Assembly (NCBI GenBank): GCA_031553395.1
Contig: JAVBLR010000005.1
Location: 1-64,000 of the forward strand
Origin: WRGA01 sp031553395
Lineage (GTDB): Bacteria; Bacteroidota; Bacteroidia; Bacteroidales; WRGA01
Direction of reading: 5' to 3'
DNA: 64,000 bases
The notes below the pieces were generated by a model, which searched no databases, was not told the DNA's origin, and worked only from the letters and a program-made list of their open reading frames with translations. The position numbers and the translations under genes are program-made. Of the stretch, positions 8,283 to 17,767 are shown one piece after another; within the stretch, counting starts at the first letter, position 1, and each line of letters starts with the position of its first letter.

Positions 8283-11200
8283 ATGATGAATAAAATAACC
8301 ATTCAAGATTTATTAAAAGAAAAAATTCTCATTCTCGATGGAGCAATGGGAACGATGATACAACGTTTCAATTTGTCTGAAGAAGATTATCGCGGCAAGG
8401 AATTTGCACATCTTCCCGGACAATTAAAGGGCAATAACGATATGCTCAGCATTACCCATCCGGATGTGATTCGCAACATTCATGCACAATATTTGGATGC
8501 CGGAGCGGATATTATTGAAACAAATACATTCAGTTCGACAACAATTTCCATGGCCGATTATGGAATGGAAAAATATGTTCGTGAACTAAACTTAGCTTCA
8601 GCCCGCATTGCTCGTGAAGTTGCAGATGAATATACGAAAAAAAATCCTACCAAACCTCGCTTTGTTGTCGGTTCGATGGGACCTACTAATAAAACCGCTT
8701 CCATTTCTTCGGATGTAAATAATCCGGCTTCCCGTTCGGTTACGTTTGATGAATTGGTAATTGCGTTTTCCGAGCAAATCGATGCGTTAATTGATGGTGG
8801 TGTCGATGTATTATTAATGGAAACGGTGTTTGATACGCTCAATTTGAAAGCAGCATTATTTGCCGCCGAAAAAGTAATGGAGAAAAAAGGGCGGAAAATT
8901 CCGATAATGGTTTCTGCTACTTTATCCGGAAAAAGCGGACGGTTACTTTCCGGACAAACATTAGATGCTTTTCTTGCTTCTATTCAACACGCTGATATTT
9001 TATCAGTCGGATTGAATTGTTCTTTCGGTGCATCGGATATGAAACCTTTCCTGAAAGAATTAGGTAAAAAAGCACCCTATTTTATCAGTGCATATCCAAA
9101 TGCCGGATTGCCAAATCGCTTTGGAGAATATGACGAAACGCCCGAAAAAATGGCGGAACAAGTCATTGAATATGTCCAGGAAGGATTAGTGAATATTTTG
9201 GGTGGATGTTGTGGTACTACACCCGGACATATTGCTCAATATGCAAAATTTACAGAAAATGTAAAACCTCATATTCCTGCTGAAAAACCAAATTCATTAT
9301 GGTTATCAGGATTGGAATTATTGGAAATTAAACCCGAAAATAATTTTGTAAATATAGGAGAACGATGCAATGTTGCCGGTTCTCGTAAATTTCTTAGACT
9401 AATTAAAGAAGAAAAATACGAAGAAGCACTCGAAATTGCGCGTAAACAAGTGGAAGATGGCGCTCAAATTCTAGATATCAATATGGATGAAGGAATGCTG
9501 GATGCGGAAAAAGAAATGACGCATTTCCTGAATATGATTGTTTCTGACCCTGATATTGCACGCGTTCCGGTTATGGTTGACAGTTCGAAATGGACTGTTA
9601 TCGAATCTGGATTAAAATGCTTACAGGGGAAGTCAATTGTTAATTCCATTAGCCTAAAAGAAGGGGAAGAAGAATTTTTGCGCAAAGCCAAATTGATAAA
9701 ATCGTATGGTGCAGCCGCTGTCGTAATGGCTTTCGATGAAAAAGGACAGGCTGACGTATTCGAACGAAAAATAGAAGTTTGCAAAAGAGCATATCAATTA
9801 TTAGTTGAAAAAATAAACTTCAATCCGAATGATATTATTTTCGACCCTAATGTATTGGCGCTTGCAACCGGAATGGAAACGGATGTTACTTACGGATTGG
9901 ACTTTATCCGTGCTGTCGAATGGATAAAGGCAAATCTTCCCGGCGCAAGAATAAGCGGAGGAATTAGCAATTTATCTTTTTCATTTCGGGGAAATGATTA
10001 TATCCGAGAAGCAATGCATGCGGCATTTTTGTATCATGCAACGAAAAAAGGAATGGATATGGGAATTGTAAATCCGTCATCCTCTTTGATGTACGAAGAT
10101 ATTCCGAAAGATGTATTGACGTTGGTCGAAGATGTTATTCTAAATCGTAATGCAGATGCTACTGAACGTCTAATTGAGTTTGCACAAGGAACAAAAGAAC
10201 TTTCTAGTAACACAAATGAAAGCAAACAGCAAGAATGGCGGAATGCAACCACCGAAGAACGATTAGAACACGCTTTGATAAAAGGAATTGGCGACTTTTT
10301 GGAAGAAGATTTGGCCGAAGCGTTGAAAAAATATCCGCATGCCGTTGATATCATCGATAATGTATTGATGAGCGGAATGAATAAAGTTGGTGATTTATTC
10401 GGTTCCGGAAAAATGTTTCTTCCACAAGTTGTAAAAACTGCCCGCACGATGAAAAAAGCGGTTGCTATTCTTCAACCGGTAATTGAGGCAGAAAAAGATG
10501 CTTCAGATAGTTCTTCCAAAGGAAAAATTCTATTGGCTACGGTAAAAGGAGATGTACATGACATCGGAAAAAATATTGTCGGCGTGGTATTAGGTTGCAA
10601 CAATTACGAAGTGATTGACCTTGGTGTAATGACACCGCCTGAAAAAATTATTCAAACGGCAAAAGAAGAAAAGGTCGATTTCATCGGATTAAGCGGATTG
10701 ATTACACCTTCGTTGGAAGAAATGTGCATCGTTGCCGAAGAAATGGAAAAAGCTGGGCTTGATATTCCGTTGCTGATTGGTGGCGCAACAACTTCCAAAT
10801 TACATACGGCAGTAAAAATTACACCCAAATACAACGGAATTGTGTTGCATCTCAATGATGCGTCTCAATGCCCTGTGGCGGCGACAAAATTGATGAATCC
10901 TGAAACGAAAGAACAATATACACAGGAAATCAAGGATGAACAAGAACGTTTGCGCAATTCATTGCAGAAGAAAACGACGCTTATTTCATTGGATGAAGCA
11001 ATAAATAATAGATTAAAAATTGATTGGAATTCCTATAATGCACCAATTCCTAAAAAAACGGGAAATCATGTATTTGAAAATATTCCGATTGAAAAAGTTG
11101 TTCCGTACATCAATTGGCGTTATTTCTTTACAGCATGGAAATTAGGTGGGCATTATGATGGAATAGAAGCTATTATTCATGATAATTCAAAAGAATCGGA

Positions 11201-11978
11201 ATGGTTAAATAAATTCGCTGAAAATGACCGGGAAAAAGCGAAAGAAGCCATTCAATTATTCAAAGATGTAACTGCTTTATTAAACCATCTTATAGACGAA
11301 AAAAGGGAGATGATAAAGGCAATTATCAACTTTTTTCCTGCCTATTCCGAAGGTGAAAAAATCGTTATAAACGACGAATATTTCCCGATGCTTCGTCAAC
11401 AAACGAAAAAGACGGATGAAAAAACACCTCATTATTCATTAGCCGATTTCGTAATGCCGAAAAATACGGAAAAGAAGGATTACGTAGGTGCATTTGTTGT
11501 TACTGCCGGTGCTGAAGTTGATTCTTTGATTAAAAAATTCGAACAAGAAGGCGATGATTATCAAGCATTATTATTAAAATCATTGACAGACCGTTTAGCC
11601 GAAGCTGCGATTGAATATTTGCACGAAATGGTAAGAACCGATTTATGGGGATATGCCGGCAATGAAAGTTTGGATATTGAAGATAAATTCAAGGTAAATT
11701 ACCAAGGGATTCGCCCGGCAGTGGGTTATCCTTCTATCCCCGACCAATCAATTAATTTTCAATTGGACAAATTACTAAATATGTCCCAAATCGGTGTAAA
11801 ATTAACCGAAAATGGCGCTATGTATCCGAATGCAACCGTAAGCGGATTATTTTTTGCTCATCCGCAGTCATTGTATTTTGCCATCGGAAAAATAGATGAG
11901 CAGCAATTGGAAGAATACGCAAAAAATAAAGAGCAAACGGTTGAAGAAACAAAGAAGTGGTTGCAAGGGAATTTGTAA
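8283..11978 (+). CDS. metH: cobalamin-dependent methionine synthase
   Basis: 1231 aa, full length. MetH transfers a methyl group from methyltetrahydrofolate to homocysteine through methylcobalamin. Domains in order: homocysteine domain with zinc ligands C246 (GLNCSFG) and C309/C310 (GGCCGT); pterin domain (about 350-620; NVGERCNVAGSRKF-like stretch, reading NIGERCNVAG here); B12 cap and Rossmann domain with DVHDIGKN, His759 being the cobalt ligand as in E. coli; C-terminal reactivation domain with RPAVGYPSIPDQ for AdoMet binding. Two ATGs (8283, 8286) are equally possible starts. The SulP gene follows after 31 bases. Confidence 0.97.
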   Translation: MMNKITIQDLLKEKILILDGAMGTMIQRFNLSEEDYRGKEFAHLPGQLKGNNDMLSITHPDVIRNIHAQYLDAGADIIETNTFSSTTISMADYGMEKYVRELNLASARIAREVADEYTKKNPTKPRFVVGSMGPTNKTASISSDVNNPASRSVTFDELVIAFSEQIDALIDGGVDVLLMETVFDTLNLKAALFAAEKVMEKKGRKIPIMVSATLSGKSGRLLSGQTLDAFLASIQHADILSVGLNCSFGASDMKPFLKELGKKAPYFISAYPNAGLPNRFGEYDETPEKMAEQVIEYVQEGLVNILGGCCGTTPGHIAQYAKFTENVKPHIPAEKPNSLWLSGLELLEIKPENNFVNIGERCNVAGSRKFLRLIKEEKYEEALEIARKQVEDGAQILDINMDEGMLDAEKEMTHFLNMIVSDPDIARVPVMVDSSKWTVIESGLKCLQGKSIVNSISLKEGEEEFLRKAKLIKSYGAAAVVMAFDEKGQADVFERKIEVCKRAYQLLVEKINFNPNDIIFDPNVLALATGMETDVTYGLDFIRAVEWIKANLPGARISGGISNLSFSFRGNDYIREAMHAAFLYHATKKGMDMGIVNPSSSLMYEDIPKDVLTLVEDVILNRNADATERLIEFAQGTKELSSNTNESKQQEWRNATTEERLEHALIKGIGDFLEEDLAEALKKYPHAVDIIDNVLMSGMNKVGDLFGSGKMFLPQVVKTARTMKKAVAILQPVIEAEKDASDSSSKGKILLATVKGDVHDIGKNIVGVVLGCNNYEVIDLGVMTPPEKIIQTAKEEKVDFIGLSGLITPSLEEMCIVAEEMEKAGLDIPLLIGGATTSKLHTAVKITPKYNGIVLHLNDASQCPVAATKLMNPETKEQYTQEIKDEQERLRNSLQKKTTLISLDEAINNRLKIDWNSYNAPIPKKTGNHVFENIPIEKVVPYINWRYFFTAWKLGGHYDGIEAIIHDNSKESEWLNKFAENDREKAKEAIQLFKDVTALLNHLIDEKREMIKAIINFFPAYSEGEKIVINDEYFPMLRQQTKKTDEKTPHYSLADFVMPKNTEKKDYVGAFVVTAGAEVDSLIKKFEQEGDDYQALLLKSLTDRLAEAAIEYLHEMVRTDLWGYAGNESLDIEDKFKVNYQGIRPAVGYPSIPDQSINFQLDKLLNMSQIGVKLTENGAMYPNATVSGLFFAHPQSLYFAIGKIDEQQLEEYAKNKEQTVEETKKWLQGNL

Positions 11979-12009
11979 TAATATTAAAATTCGTAAATTT
12001 TAATTTAAA

Positions 12010-13704
12010 ATGACTATAGATTTTAAACCCAAGCTATTTACATTAAAGAACTACACAAAAGAAAAGTTCATTTCCGACTTAATGTCGGGAATAATTGTAG
12101 GAATTGTAGCTCTTCCATTAGCTATTGCATTTGGTATCGCATCGGGAGTCAGTCCAGAGAAAGGATTAATTACAGCTATTATTGCCGGTTTTATTATTTC
12201 TTTTTTAGGTGGAAGTAATGTTCAAATTGGTGGGCCAACCGGCGCTTTTATCATTATTGTTTATGGCATTATTCAACAATTCGGCATCGGAGGATTGCTT
12301 GTTGCAACGATTATTGCAGGAATTATGCTTATTCTGATGGGCATTCTCAAATTGGGAACAATCATAAAATTCATGCCTTATCCCATCATTGTAGGATTTA
12401 CAAGTGGTATTGCCTTGACGATTTTTACTACGCAAATGAAGGATTTATTTGGATTGACAATGGAAACCGTTCCGGCAGACTTTATTTCCAAATGGATTGC
12501 TTACGGAAAAGCTGCTTCAACAATAAATATTTGGTCATTATTGGTAGGAATTGCAAGTATTTTGATTATCGTTTATACTCCGAAAATCATTAAAAAAATT
12601 CCCGGTTCTTTGGTTGCAATCATTGTAATGACTGTGTTAGTTTTTATATTGAAAAATTATTGTGATATTACTGGTATAGAAACAATTGGTGATCGTTTTG
12701 ATATAAAGTCTTCATTTCCTGCACCCGATTTTTCCTTATTCAAAGGCATTAACATGGAAACAATCAACTTATTGCTTCCCACAGCATTCACAATTGCCAT
12801 GTTGGGCGCTATAGAATCATTGCTTTCAGCAACCGTAGCTGACGGGGTTACTGGCGATAAACACAATTCAAACACCGAATTAATTGCACAGGGTGTGGCC
12901 AATATTGTAACTCCTATTTTCGGAGGAATTCCGGCTACAGGTGCAATTGCCAGAACAATGACTAATATTAATAACGGAGGTAGAAGTCCTATTGCAGGAA
13001 TTATACATGCCGTCGTTTTATTGTTGATTTTATTGTTTCTGATTCCATTGGCAAAATATATTCCGATGGCTTGTCTTGCCGGTGTTTTAGTTGTTGTTGC
13101 TTATAATATGAGTGAATGGCGTACATTCCGTTCAATATTAAGAAATCCCAAGTCGGATGTAATAGTATTACTTGCAACATTCTTTCTAACAGTAGTATTT
13201 GATTTAACAATTGCTATCGAAATAGGACTCTTATTTGCCATGGTATTGTTTATGAGACGTGTTTCGAATGCAACTCAGATTTCTGTTGTTACAGATGAAT
13301 TAGATTTATCAGCAGACTCTGATACTTCAACCGATAATGACAAACTAATATTACCCAAAGGTGTCGAAGTGTACGAAATTGACGGACCGTTCTTTTTTGG
13401 TATTGCCAACAAGTTTGATGAAAGTATGCGGCAGATTGGAGAGGAAAAGCCTAAAATCCGTATTATCCGTATGCGTAAAGTTCCGTTTATTGATTCTACA
13501 GGATTACACAACTTGAAAAACTTGTGCCGTTTGTCGGAAAAAGAAAATATTCAGGTGATTCTTTCGGGTGTAAATGAGAAAGTACACGCGACTCTGAAAC
13601 GAAGTGGATTTGCACAAAAAATAGGAGAAGAAAATATTTGTGATAATATCAATAAGGCATTAGAAAGAGCACAAGTATTCTTGAATTTGACTGTCAAACA
13701 ATAG
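12010..13704 (+). CDS. SulP family inorganic anion transporter
   Basis: 564 aa, inner membrane. About 10-12 hydrophobic segments occupy residues 1-420 and include the SulP signature area (GIVGIVALPLAIAFGIASG, GGSNVQIGGPTGAF). A C-terminal STAS domain (about 450-560; PFIDSTGLHNL with the conserved Ser-Thr-Gly) is typical. SulP proteins carry sulfate, bicarbonate or other anions; the substrate cannot be read from sequence. It starts 31 bases after metH and may be cotranscribed. Sulfate would fit methionine metabolism, but that is inference. Confidence 0.9.
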   Translation: MTIDFKPKLFTLKNYTKEKFISDLMSGIIVGIVALPLAIAFGIASGVSPEKGLITAIIAGFIISFLGGSNVQIGGPTGAFIIIVYGIIQQFGIGGLLVATIIAGIMLILMGILKLGTIIKFMPYPIIVGFTSGIALTIFTTQMKDLFGLTMETVPADFISKWIAYGKAASTINIWSLLVGIASILIIVYTPKIIKKIPGSLVAIIVMTVLVFILKNYCDITGIETIGDRFDIKSSFPAPDFSLFKGINMETINLLLPTAFTIAMLGAIESLLSATVADGVTGDKHNSNTELIAQGVANIVTPIFGGIPATGAIARTMTNINNGGRSPIAGIIHAVVLLLILLFLIPLAKYIPMACLAGVLVVVAYNMSEWRTFRSILRNPKSDVIVLLATFFLTVVFDLTIAIEIGLLFAMVLFMRRVSNATQISVVTDELDLSADSDTSTDNDKLILPKGVEVYEIDGPFFFGIANKFDESMRQIGEEKPKIRIIRMRKVPFIDSTGLHNLKNLCRLSEKENIQVILSGVNEKVHATLKRSGFAQKIGEENICDNINKALERAQVFLNLTVKQ

Positions 13705-13768
13705 ATATAAAGAAAAATTATTTGCCTTTTAGCAAATAGTCAAAAAATACTGACATCTCCCAAAAACA

Positions 13769-13801
13769 AATAAGCTGCTCAAATAATTTGAACAGCTTAT
13801 T
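13769..13801. terminator. bidirectional hairpin terminator
   Basis: AATAAGCTG (13769-13777) pairs with CAGCTTATT (13793-13801), with a further TCAAAT/ATTTGA stem inside. It lies between the convergent SulP and secG genes. Confidence 0.75.
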
Positions 13802-13826
13802 ATATTTTAAGACATTTCTTCTCTAC

Positions 13827-14198
13827 TTATTTACTTGGAGCAGGTTGTCCTTGTGGTTGTTGTTCCGGCTGAGCTACAGGATTTGTTAAATTAGGCGAAT
13901 TCAAATTCGGATCTACTTTAATTGCCTCTTGTTGTTGAGGTTCAACCCGAGGTACATCTCCCGATGTTACCTGATCATTTGTTGCAATTCCTGCACTAAC
14001 AATACTCAAAACAATTACAGCAGCGGCCAAAGACCAAGTTGCTTTTTCAAGGAAATCCGTTGTTTTCCTCACACCCATAATTTGGTTTGATGATGAAAAA
14101 CCTGAGGCAAGGCCCCCTCCTTTAGAATTTTGAACCAATACTATTAATATCAGCACTACAGCTGCAAGTAAAATTAAAATGGTAATAAACAGATGCAT
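13827..14198 (-). CDS. secG: preprotein translocase subunit SecG
   Basis: 123 aa. Two membrane segments (residues 2-22 and about 52-72) flank the conserved loop LVQNSKGGGLASGF and the stretch ending in FLEKATW. SecG stimulates SecYEG-dependent export. The C-terminal tail is a Pro/Gln-rich extension (NPVAQPEQQPQGQPAPSK), common in Bacteroidetes. It starts 3 bases after the TPR-like gene and is the last gene of the sigma-54 activator/lptE operon. Confidence 0.92.
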   Translation of the reverse strand: MHLFITILILLAAVVLILIVLVQNSKGGGLASGFSSSNQIMGVRKTTDFLEKATWSLAAAVIVLSIVSAGIATNDQVTSGDVPRVEPQQQEAIKVDPNLNSPNLTNPVAQPEQQPQGQPAPSK

Positions 14199-14201
14199 TT
14201 T

Positions 14202-15005
14202 TTATGTTATTTTTGTGTTTGCGATTAATAATTCCAAAAATCGAATTTGGTCTGCAAAGTAAATATTTTTTTCCGGATATTTCAAATATAATTTTCGAAT
14301 AATATCAAGTGCTTTCTCATATCGCTTTTGCTTGATATATATTTTAGCCAAAGTTTCGGAAAAAAACTCTTCTTTTTCTTCTTTTTCTTTCTGAACTACA
14401 GGGTCTTTCTGAATATCTTCTTCATATTTTGCTTTGATTACGACCTTCTCCCCTTCTTTATTTTCAGATATAAAATTATCAATCAGTTCCTGATGTTGAA
14501 ACCGAACTTCCGGCTTCTCTTCTCTTTCTCTATGCTTTTCAAGTTCATCCTCTTTATTATGCGAACTAAGTAAAAAAGAAAGATAATCATAGGAAGCAAG
14601 CATTTTCTTAGGCAAAGGCATATCTGCAGCCTTGATATTATCTCCTATTTCCTCTTCCGGTAAGGCTATTTTTTCTTCTTTATCAGATAAAAATGCATCT
14701 ATTAAAGCCAATGTTCTTCCTGCAGAAATCGGAGCTTCTTCCAACTCTTGCATTTCTGTTTTAGGCTTCAAGGGATCCCCTTCGATATAACGAAACAACC
14801 GGCTCCTATCGCCAACACATAATGCTGTTTTTCTTAATTCTTGAGAAAAACGGGTATCGTTTACTGTTTGCATATTTTTCAGGTGCAACATCCTCAATGT
14901 TTGAAAATACGGATATGTTTTCACCAAAGCATCTAAGTCCGACAATGTATCCTGAGTCAACAATACCGGATTTACCATCAAAGAGTGTATATCTTTATAA
15001 ATCAT
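14202..15005 (-). CDS. conserved TPR-like protein of the lptE-secG operon
   Basis: 267 aa, no signal peptide or membrane segment. The N-terminal part (DLDALVKTYPYFQTLRMLHL) is conserved in Bacteroidetes; the middle is very acidic and lysine-rich (about 150-210). The C-terminus AKIYIKQKRYEKALDIIRKL followed by YLKYPEKN looks like one tetratricopeptide repeat. Function is not known. It sits between lptE (45-base gap) and secG (3-base gap), an order I recognise from other Bacteroidales, which suggests a link to envelope biogenesis. Confidence 0.75.
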   Translation of the reverse strand: MIYKDIHSLMVNPVLLTQDTLSDLDALVKTYPYFQTLRMLHLKNMQTVNDTRFSQELRKTALCVGDRSRLFRYIEGDPLKPKTEMQELEEAPISAGRTLALIDAFLSDKEEKIALPEEEIGDNIKAADMPLPKKMLASYDYLSFLLSSHNKEDELEKHREREEKPEVRFQHQELIDNFISENKEGEKVVIKAKYEEDIQKDPVVQKEKEEKEEFFSETLAKIYIKQKRYEKALDIIRKLYLKYPEKNIYFADQIRFLELLIANTKIT

Positions 15006-15050
15006 TTTTCAATTTTTATATATTCAAACTCAATGAACTCTAATAAATTC

Positions 15051-15560
15051 TTACCAATTGGCTACAGTAGCATTATAAATCATATCAACAATATTTTTTG
15101 TCATGCTTTCTGTCAGCCTTTGTTCAACCTCGCTCAACATAGTACTACTATCAAATGTCTCGGAAGCCGAAAAGGTTTGTTCAAAATCCTCATTATGATT
15201 AACATTGTTGGTATATCTTACTCGAACGGCCATTGTCAATTTTGTTGTTGTCGCAAAATCATTATTTCCGGCTCCCATTTGCGTTAGATAATACTGCGTA
15301 ATCTCTCCTTCCAAATGCAAATCACCATTCTGCGGAACAAATTTCAACTTTGTTTGACGTCTGTAAATATCTCTTAATGTCTCATTGAAATTATATTCTA
15401 ATGGAGCATAAACAAGCTCAGCCTGATTTGTAAAATCCTTGATAGATATAGTTTTTACTTTATCATAATCAATAGACGCACCATTAAATTTATAAGAAAC
15501 ACTACAATCAAAGAATAAAGCCGATAATAATAACGTACAAAAAATAGATAGTTTCCTCAT
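15051..15560 (-). CDS. lptE: LPS-assembly lipoprotein LptE family
   Basis: 169 aa from ATG 15560 (MRKLSIFCTLLLSALFFDC). Another ATG at 15587 overlaps the upstream stop by 4 bases, but the signal peptide begins properly at 15560. The cysteine in FFDCSVSYKF would be lipidated, although the lipobox is not classical. The fold region KTISIKDFTNQAEL ... TLRDIYRRQTKLKFV ... DLHLEGEITQY matches Bacteroidetes LptE, which plugs the LptD outer-membrane LPS translocon. Second gene of the operon. Confidence 0.85.
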   Translation of the reverse strand: MRKLSIFCTLLLSALFFDCSVSYKFNGASIDYDKVKTISIKDFTNQAELVYAPLEYNFNETLRDIYRRQTKLKFVPQNGDLHLEGEITQYYLTQMGAGNNDFATTTKLTMAVRVRYTNNVNHNEDFEQTFSASETFDSSTMLSEVEQRLTESMTKNIVDMIYNATVANW

Positions 15561-15583
15561 TCTAACATCTAATATCATAAAAA

Positions 15584-16807
15584 TCAATCTAATCTGTATT
15601 CTTTAATTTTCCTATATAATGTTCTTTCTGATATTTTTAAATCCGAAGCCGCATTTTTACGCTTGCCTCCATTACGTTCAAGCGCTTTTTTAATCATCTC
15701 TTTTTCAACATCTTCCAATGATTTCGTTTCTTCTTCGAAAACATCTGCATCCATAACATCCTCCTTATCTTCAGCATGGCCTATATTTACAATGGGCGAC
15801 ATATTTGAAGATGGTTGCAAATCACTGTTCTTTGAATAAAAGCTATTAGAAGTAGATTGGCTTACAGAACCTTGAACTATTCCGTGTAATATTTTTTTCA
15901 AATCATTTATTTCTTGACGCATATCGAAAAGCACCTGATAAAGAATTTCCCGTTCATTGTTAAATGTACGGTTCTGATCTTTATTTCCTCTGAATATAGC
16001 AGGCAATTTTTCGATTTTATACTCAGGCAAATACTGATTCAATACATCTGCCGTTATTTCCCTATCTGTTTCAATAACTGATATTTGCTCTGTAATATTT
16101 TTCAGCTGGCGAATATTTCCCGGCCAATAATAATCTGTCAATATTGCTTTTGCTTCATCGGCTACATGAAGAGAAGGCATCCGGTACTTTTCGGCAAAGT
16201 CTCCGGCAAACTTACGGAACAATAATAGAATATCTTCTTTTCTTTCTCTTAAAGGAGGAATATGTATACTTGCCGTATTAAGACGATAATACAAATCTTG
16301 CCTGAATCGCCCATCTGCAACTGCTTGCTGAACATCTAAGTTCGTTGCTGCTACAATCCGCACATTTGTTTTTTGTACTTTCGATGAACCAACTTTGATA
16401 AATTCACCTGTTTCCAACACACGCAACAAACGCGATTGTGTTGATAATGGTAATTCGCCTACTTCATCCAAAAAAATAGTTCCTCCATCGGCTACTTCGA
16501 AATAACCTTTTCTATCGGATAATGCGCCGGTAAAAGAACCTTTTTCATGCCCAAACAACTCCGAGTCTATCGTTCCTTCAGGAATTGCGCCACAGTTTAC
16601 GGCAATATATTGACCGTGTTTCCTACGACTATATTGATGTATTATTTGTGGGAAATTCTCCTTTCCAACTCCACTTTCTCCTGTAATTAAGGCAGATATA
16701 TCTGTTGGAGCAATTTGAATTGCAATGTCAATTGCACGGTTCAGTCCGGGCGAATTTCCTACTATTCCAAAACGTTGTTTTACTTGTTGAATATCAACTT
16801 TAGCCAT
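15584..16807 (-). CDS. sigma-54 activator-type transcriptional regulator, no receiver domain
   Basis: 407 aa. An AAA+ domain begins almost at once: Walker A GESGVGKE (43-50), GSFTGA (90-95, sigma-54 contact loop, with Ser for the usual Ala), Walker B GGTIFLDEVGELP, and LYYRLNTASIHIPPLRERKED. A variable linker precedes a C-terminal Fis-type HTH (KNAASDLKISERTLYRKIKEY). There is no N-terminal receiver, PAS or GAF domain, so activity may be set by partner or expression. It is the first gene of an operon with lptE, a TPR-like protein and secG; a -7 box lies at 16851-16858. Such activators oligomerise on ATP to open sigma-54 promoters. Confidence 0.9.
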   Translation of the reverse strand: MAKVDIQQVKQRFGIVGNSPGLNRAIDIAIQIAPTDISALITGESGVGKENFPQIIHQYSRRKHGQYIAVNCGAIPEGTIDSELFGHEKGSFTGALSDRKGYFEVADGGTIFLDEVGELPLSTQSRLLRVLETGEFIKVGSSKVQKTNVRIVAATNLDVQQAVADGRFRQDLYYRLNTASIHIPPLRERKEDILLLFRKFAGDFAEKYRMPSLHVADEAKAILTDYYWPGNIRQLKNITEQISVIETDREITADVLNQYLPEYKIEKLPAIFRGNKDQNRTFNNEREILYQVLFDMRQEINDLKKILHGIVQGSVSQSTSNSFYSKNSDLQPSSNMSPIVNIGHAEDKEDVMDADVFEEETKSLEDVEKEMIKKALERNGGKRKNAASDLKISERTLYRKIKEYRLD

Positions 16808-16850
16808 ATATTCACCTCACCAGTTTTATTACCTACAATCAACAAACACA

Positions 16851-16858
16851 CAAAAGTA
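16851..16858 (-). promoter_or_regulatory. -7 box for the sigma-54 activator/lptE/secG operon
   Basis: Minus strand TACTTTTG matches TAnnTTTG, 43 bases upstream of the ATG at 16807. Confidence 0.55.
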
Positions 16859-17195
16859 CGTTATATTTTTGAAATGAAAAATAAATGATTGTGATTTCTA
16901 TCTGCATCCAGCACATTTGACATTACACATTGTTATTTTTTATCTGAAAACAATAAAAGAACAGTATTTCACAAACAATAAATCAGGTAAATAATTTAAA
17001 TAAAGGAGTATATATGTAAAAAACTAATAACAAGATTGTTAAATTCAACAATCTGTAAATGAGCTAGATATAAAAAGAATGTATAAATAATAAAACTAAA
17101 AAAACTTAAATGCTTAATGTTCTTTTGACTTTTGTTTTTTTAGCCTTACTTTTGGAAAATATTTATTTATTTTTAACAAATTCATTAATAGAATT

Positions 17196-17203
17196 TACCT
17201 TTG
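17196..17203 (+). promoter_or_regulatory. -7 box for lipoprotein gene at 17233
   Basis: TACCTTTG matches TAnnTTTG, 29 bases before the ATG. Confidence 0.6.
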
Positions 17204-17232
17204 AATATTAACGTTTTATAAAATAAATCATA

Positions 17233-17709
17233 ATGAAAATGAAAATTATTTCTTCTCTCAAGCTATGCATTCTATTGTCACTTTTTGGGACTTTAGCTTA
17301 CTCTTGCACCGATGAGTACATTACAGAAGAAAACTATTACGGCCCCGACTGGGATGTTAAAACATACACCATATATCCTGAAGATTGGCAGTGGGATGGC
17401 AGCAGATATTATTGCGTTGTAAATTCTCCAAAATTAAGTGAGCTTGTTTATGAAGAAGGAGCTGTGTTGGGTTCTGTTTTTTTAGGAGAAATGGGTGTGG
17501 ATGAAGTACAATATCTACTTCCATATATTTATACTAATAGAGATCCTGATACAGGCATTCCCTATACAAGGACTATCAGTTATGATTATAATATTGGCTC
17601 TATCTGTTTTTATTGCCAATACTCAGACCTTGACACTTCCACACCATATAATATGCCTCCCGAAGGTGAATTTAATTTTAAGATGACATTATTTTGGCAA
17701 AATTTATAA
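17233..17709 (+). CDS. small lipoprotein, function unknown
   Basis: 158 aa. A signal peptide ends in LFGTLAYSC, giving lipidated Cys25, followed by acidic residues (TDEYITEEN). The mature part is rich in Tyr, Trp and Asp (YGPDWDVKTYTIYPEDWQWD), includes SELVYEEGAVLGSVFLGEMG, and suggests a small beta-sandwich. Similar small lipoproteins are common in Bacteroidetes without known function. A single-gene unit with its own -7 box and a strong terminator. Confidence 0.75.
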   Translation: MKMKIISSLKLCILLSLFGTLAYSCTDEYITEENYYGPDWDVKTYTIYPEDWQWDGSRYYCVVNSPKLSELVYEEGAVLGSVFLGEMGVDEVQYLLPYIYTNRDPDTGIPYTRTISYDYNIGSICFYCQYSDLDTSTPYNMPPEGEFNFKMTLFWQNL

Positions 17710-17711
17710 AC

Positions 17712-17743
17712 AAAAAATCCCGGACTTAAATCCGGGATTTTTT
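17712..17743. terminator. bidirectional hairpin terminator
   Basis: AAAAAATCCCGGA (17712-17724), loop of 6, TCCGGGATTTTTT (17731-17743). Serves the lipoprotein gene and, on the other strand, aquaporin. Confidence 0.9.
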
Positions 17744-17767
17744 GTTTGACAAGAAAATATCTTATTT

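Larger units (their letters stand above)
16808..17232. other. 425-base intergenic region with divergent promoters
   Basis: AT-rich spacer between the sigma-54 activator (minus) and a lipoprotein gene (plus). It holds a -7 box on each strand and an inverted repeat AGATTGTT (17033-17040)/AACAATCT (17047-17054) with a 6-base loop. No ORF, RNA gene or -24/-12 type promoter was seen. Confidence 0.6.

Noticed and set aside
10034..10447. Long minus-strand ORF of 137 codons inside metH
   Set aside because: Lies fully within a clearly coding gene on the other strand, with Ser/Phe-rich low-complexity translation and no family resemblance; an antisense shadow.
17004..17019. Strong Shine-Dalgarno-like AGGAG followed by ATGTAA (a start directly followed by stop)
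   Set aside because: Could be a minimal start-stop element, but it lies upstream of the -7 box of the next gene and so is probably not transcribed with it; Bacteroidetes rarely rely on such sites.
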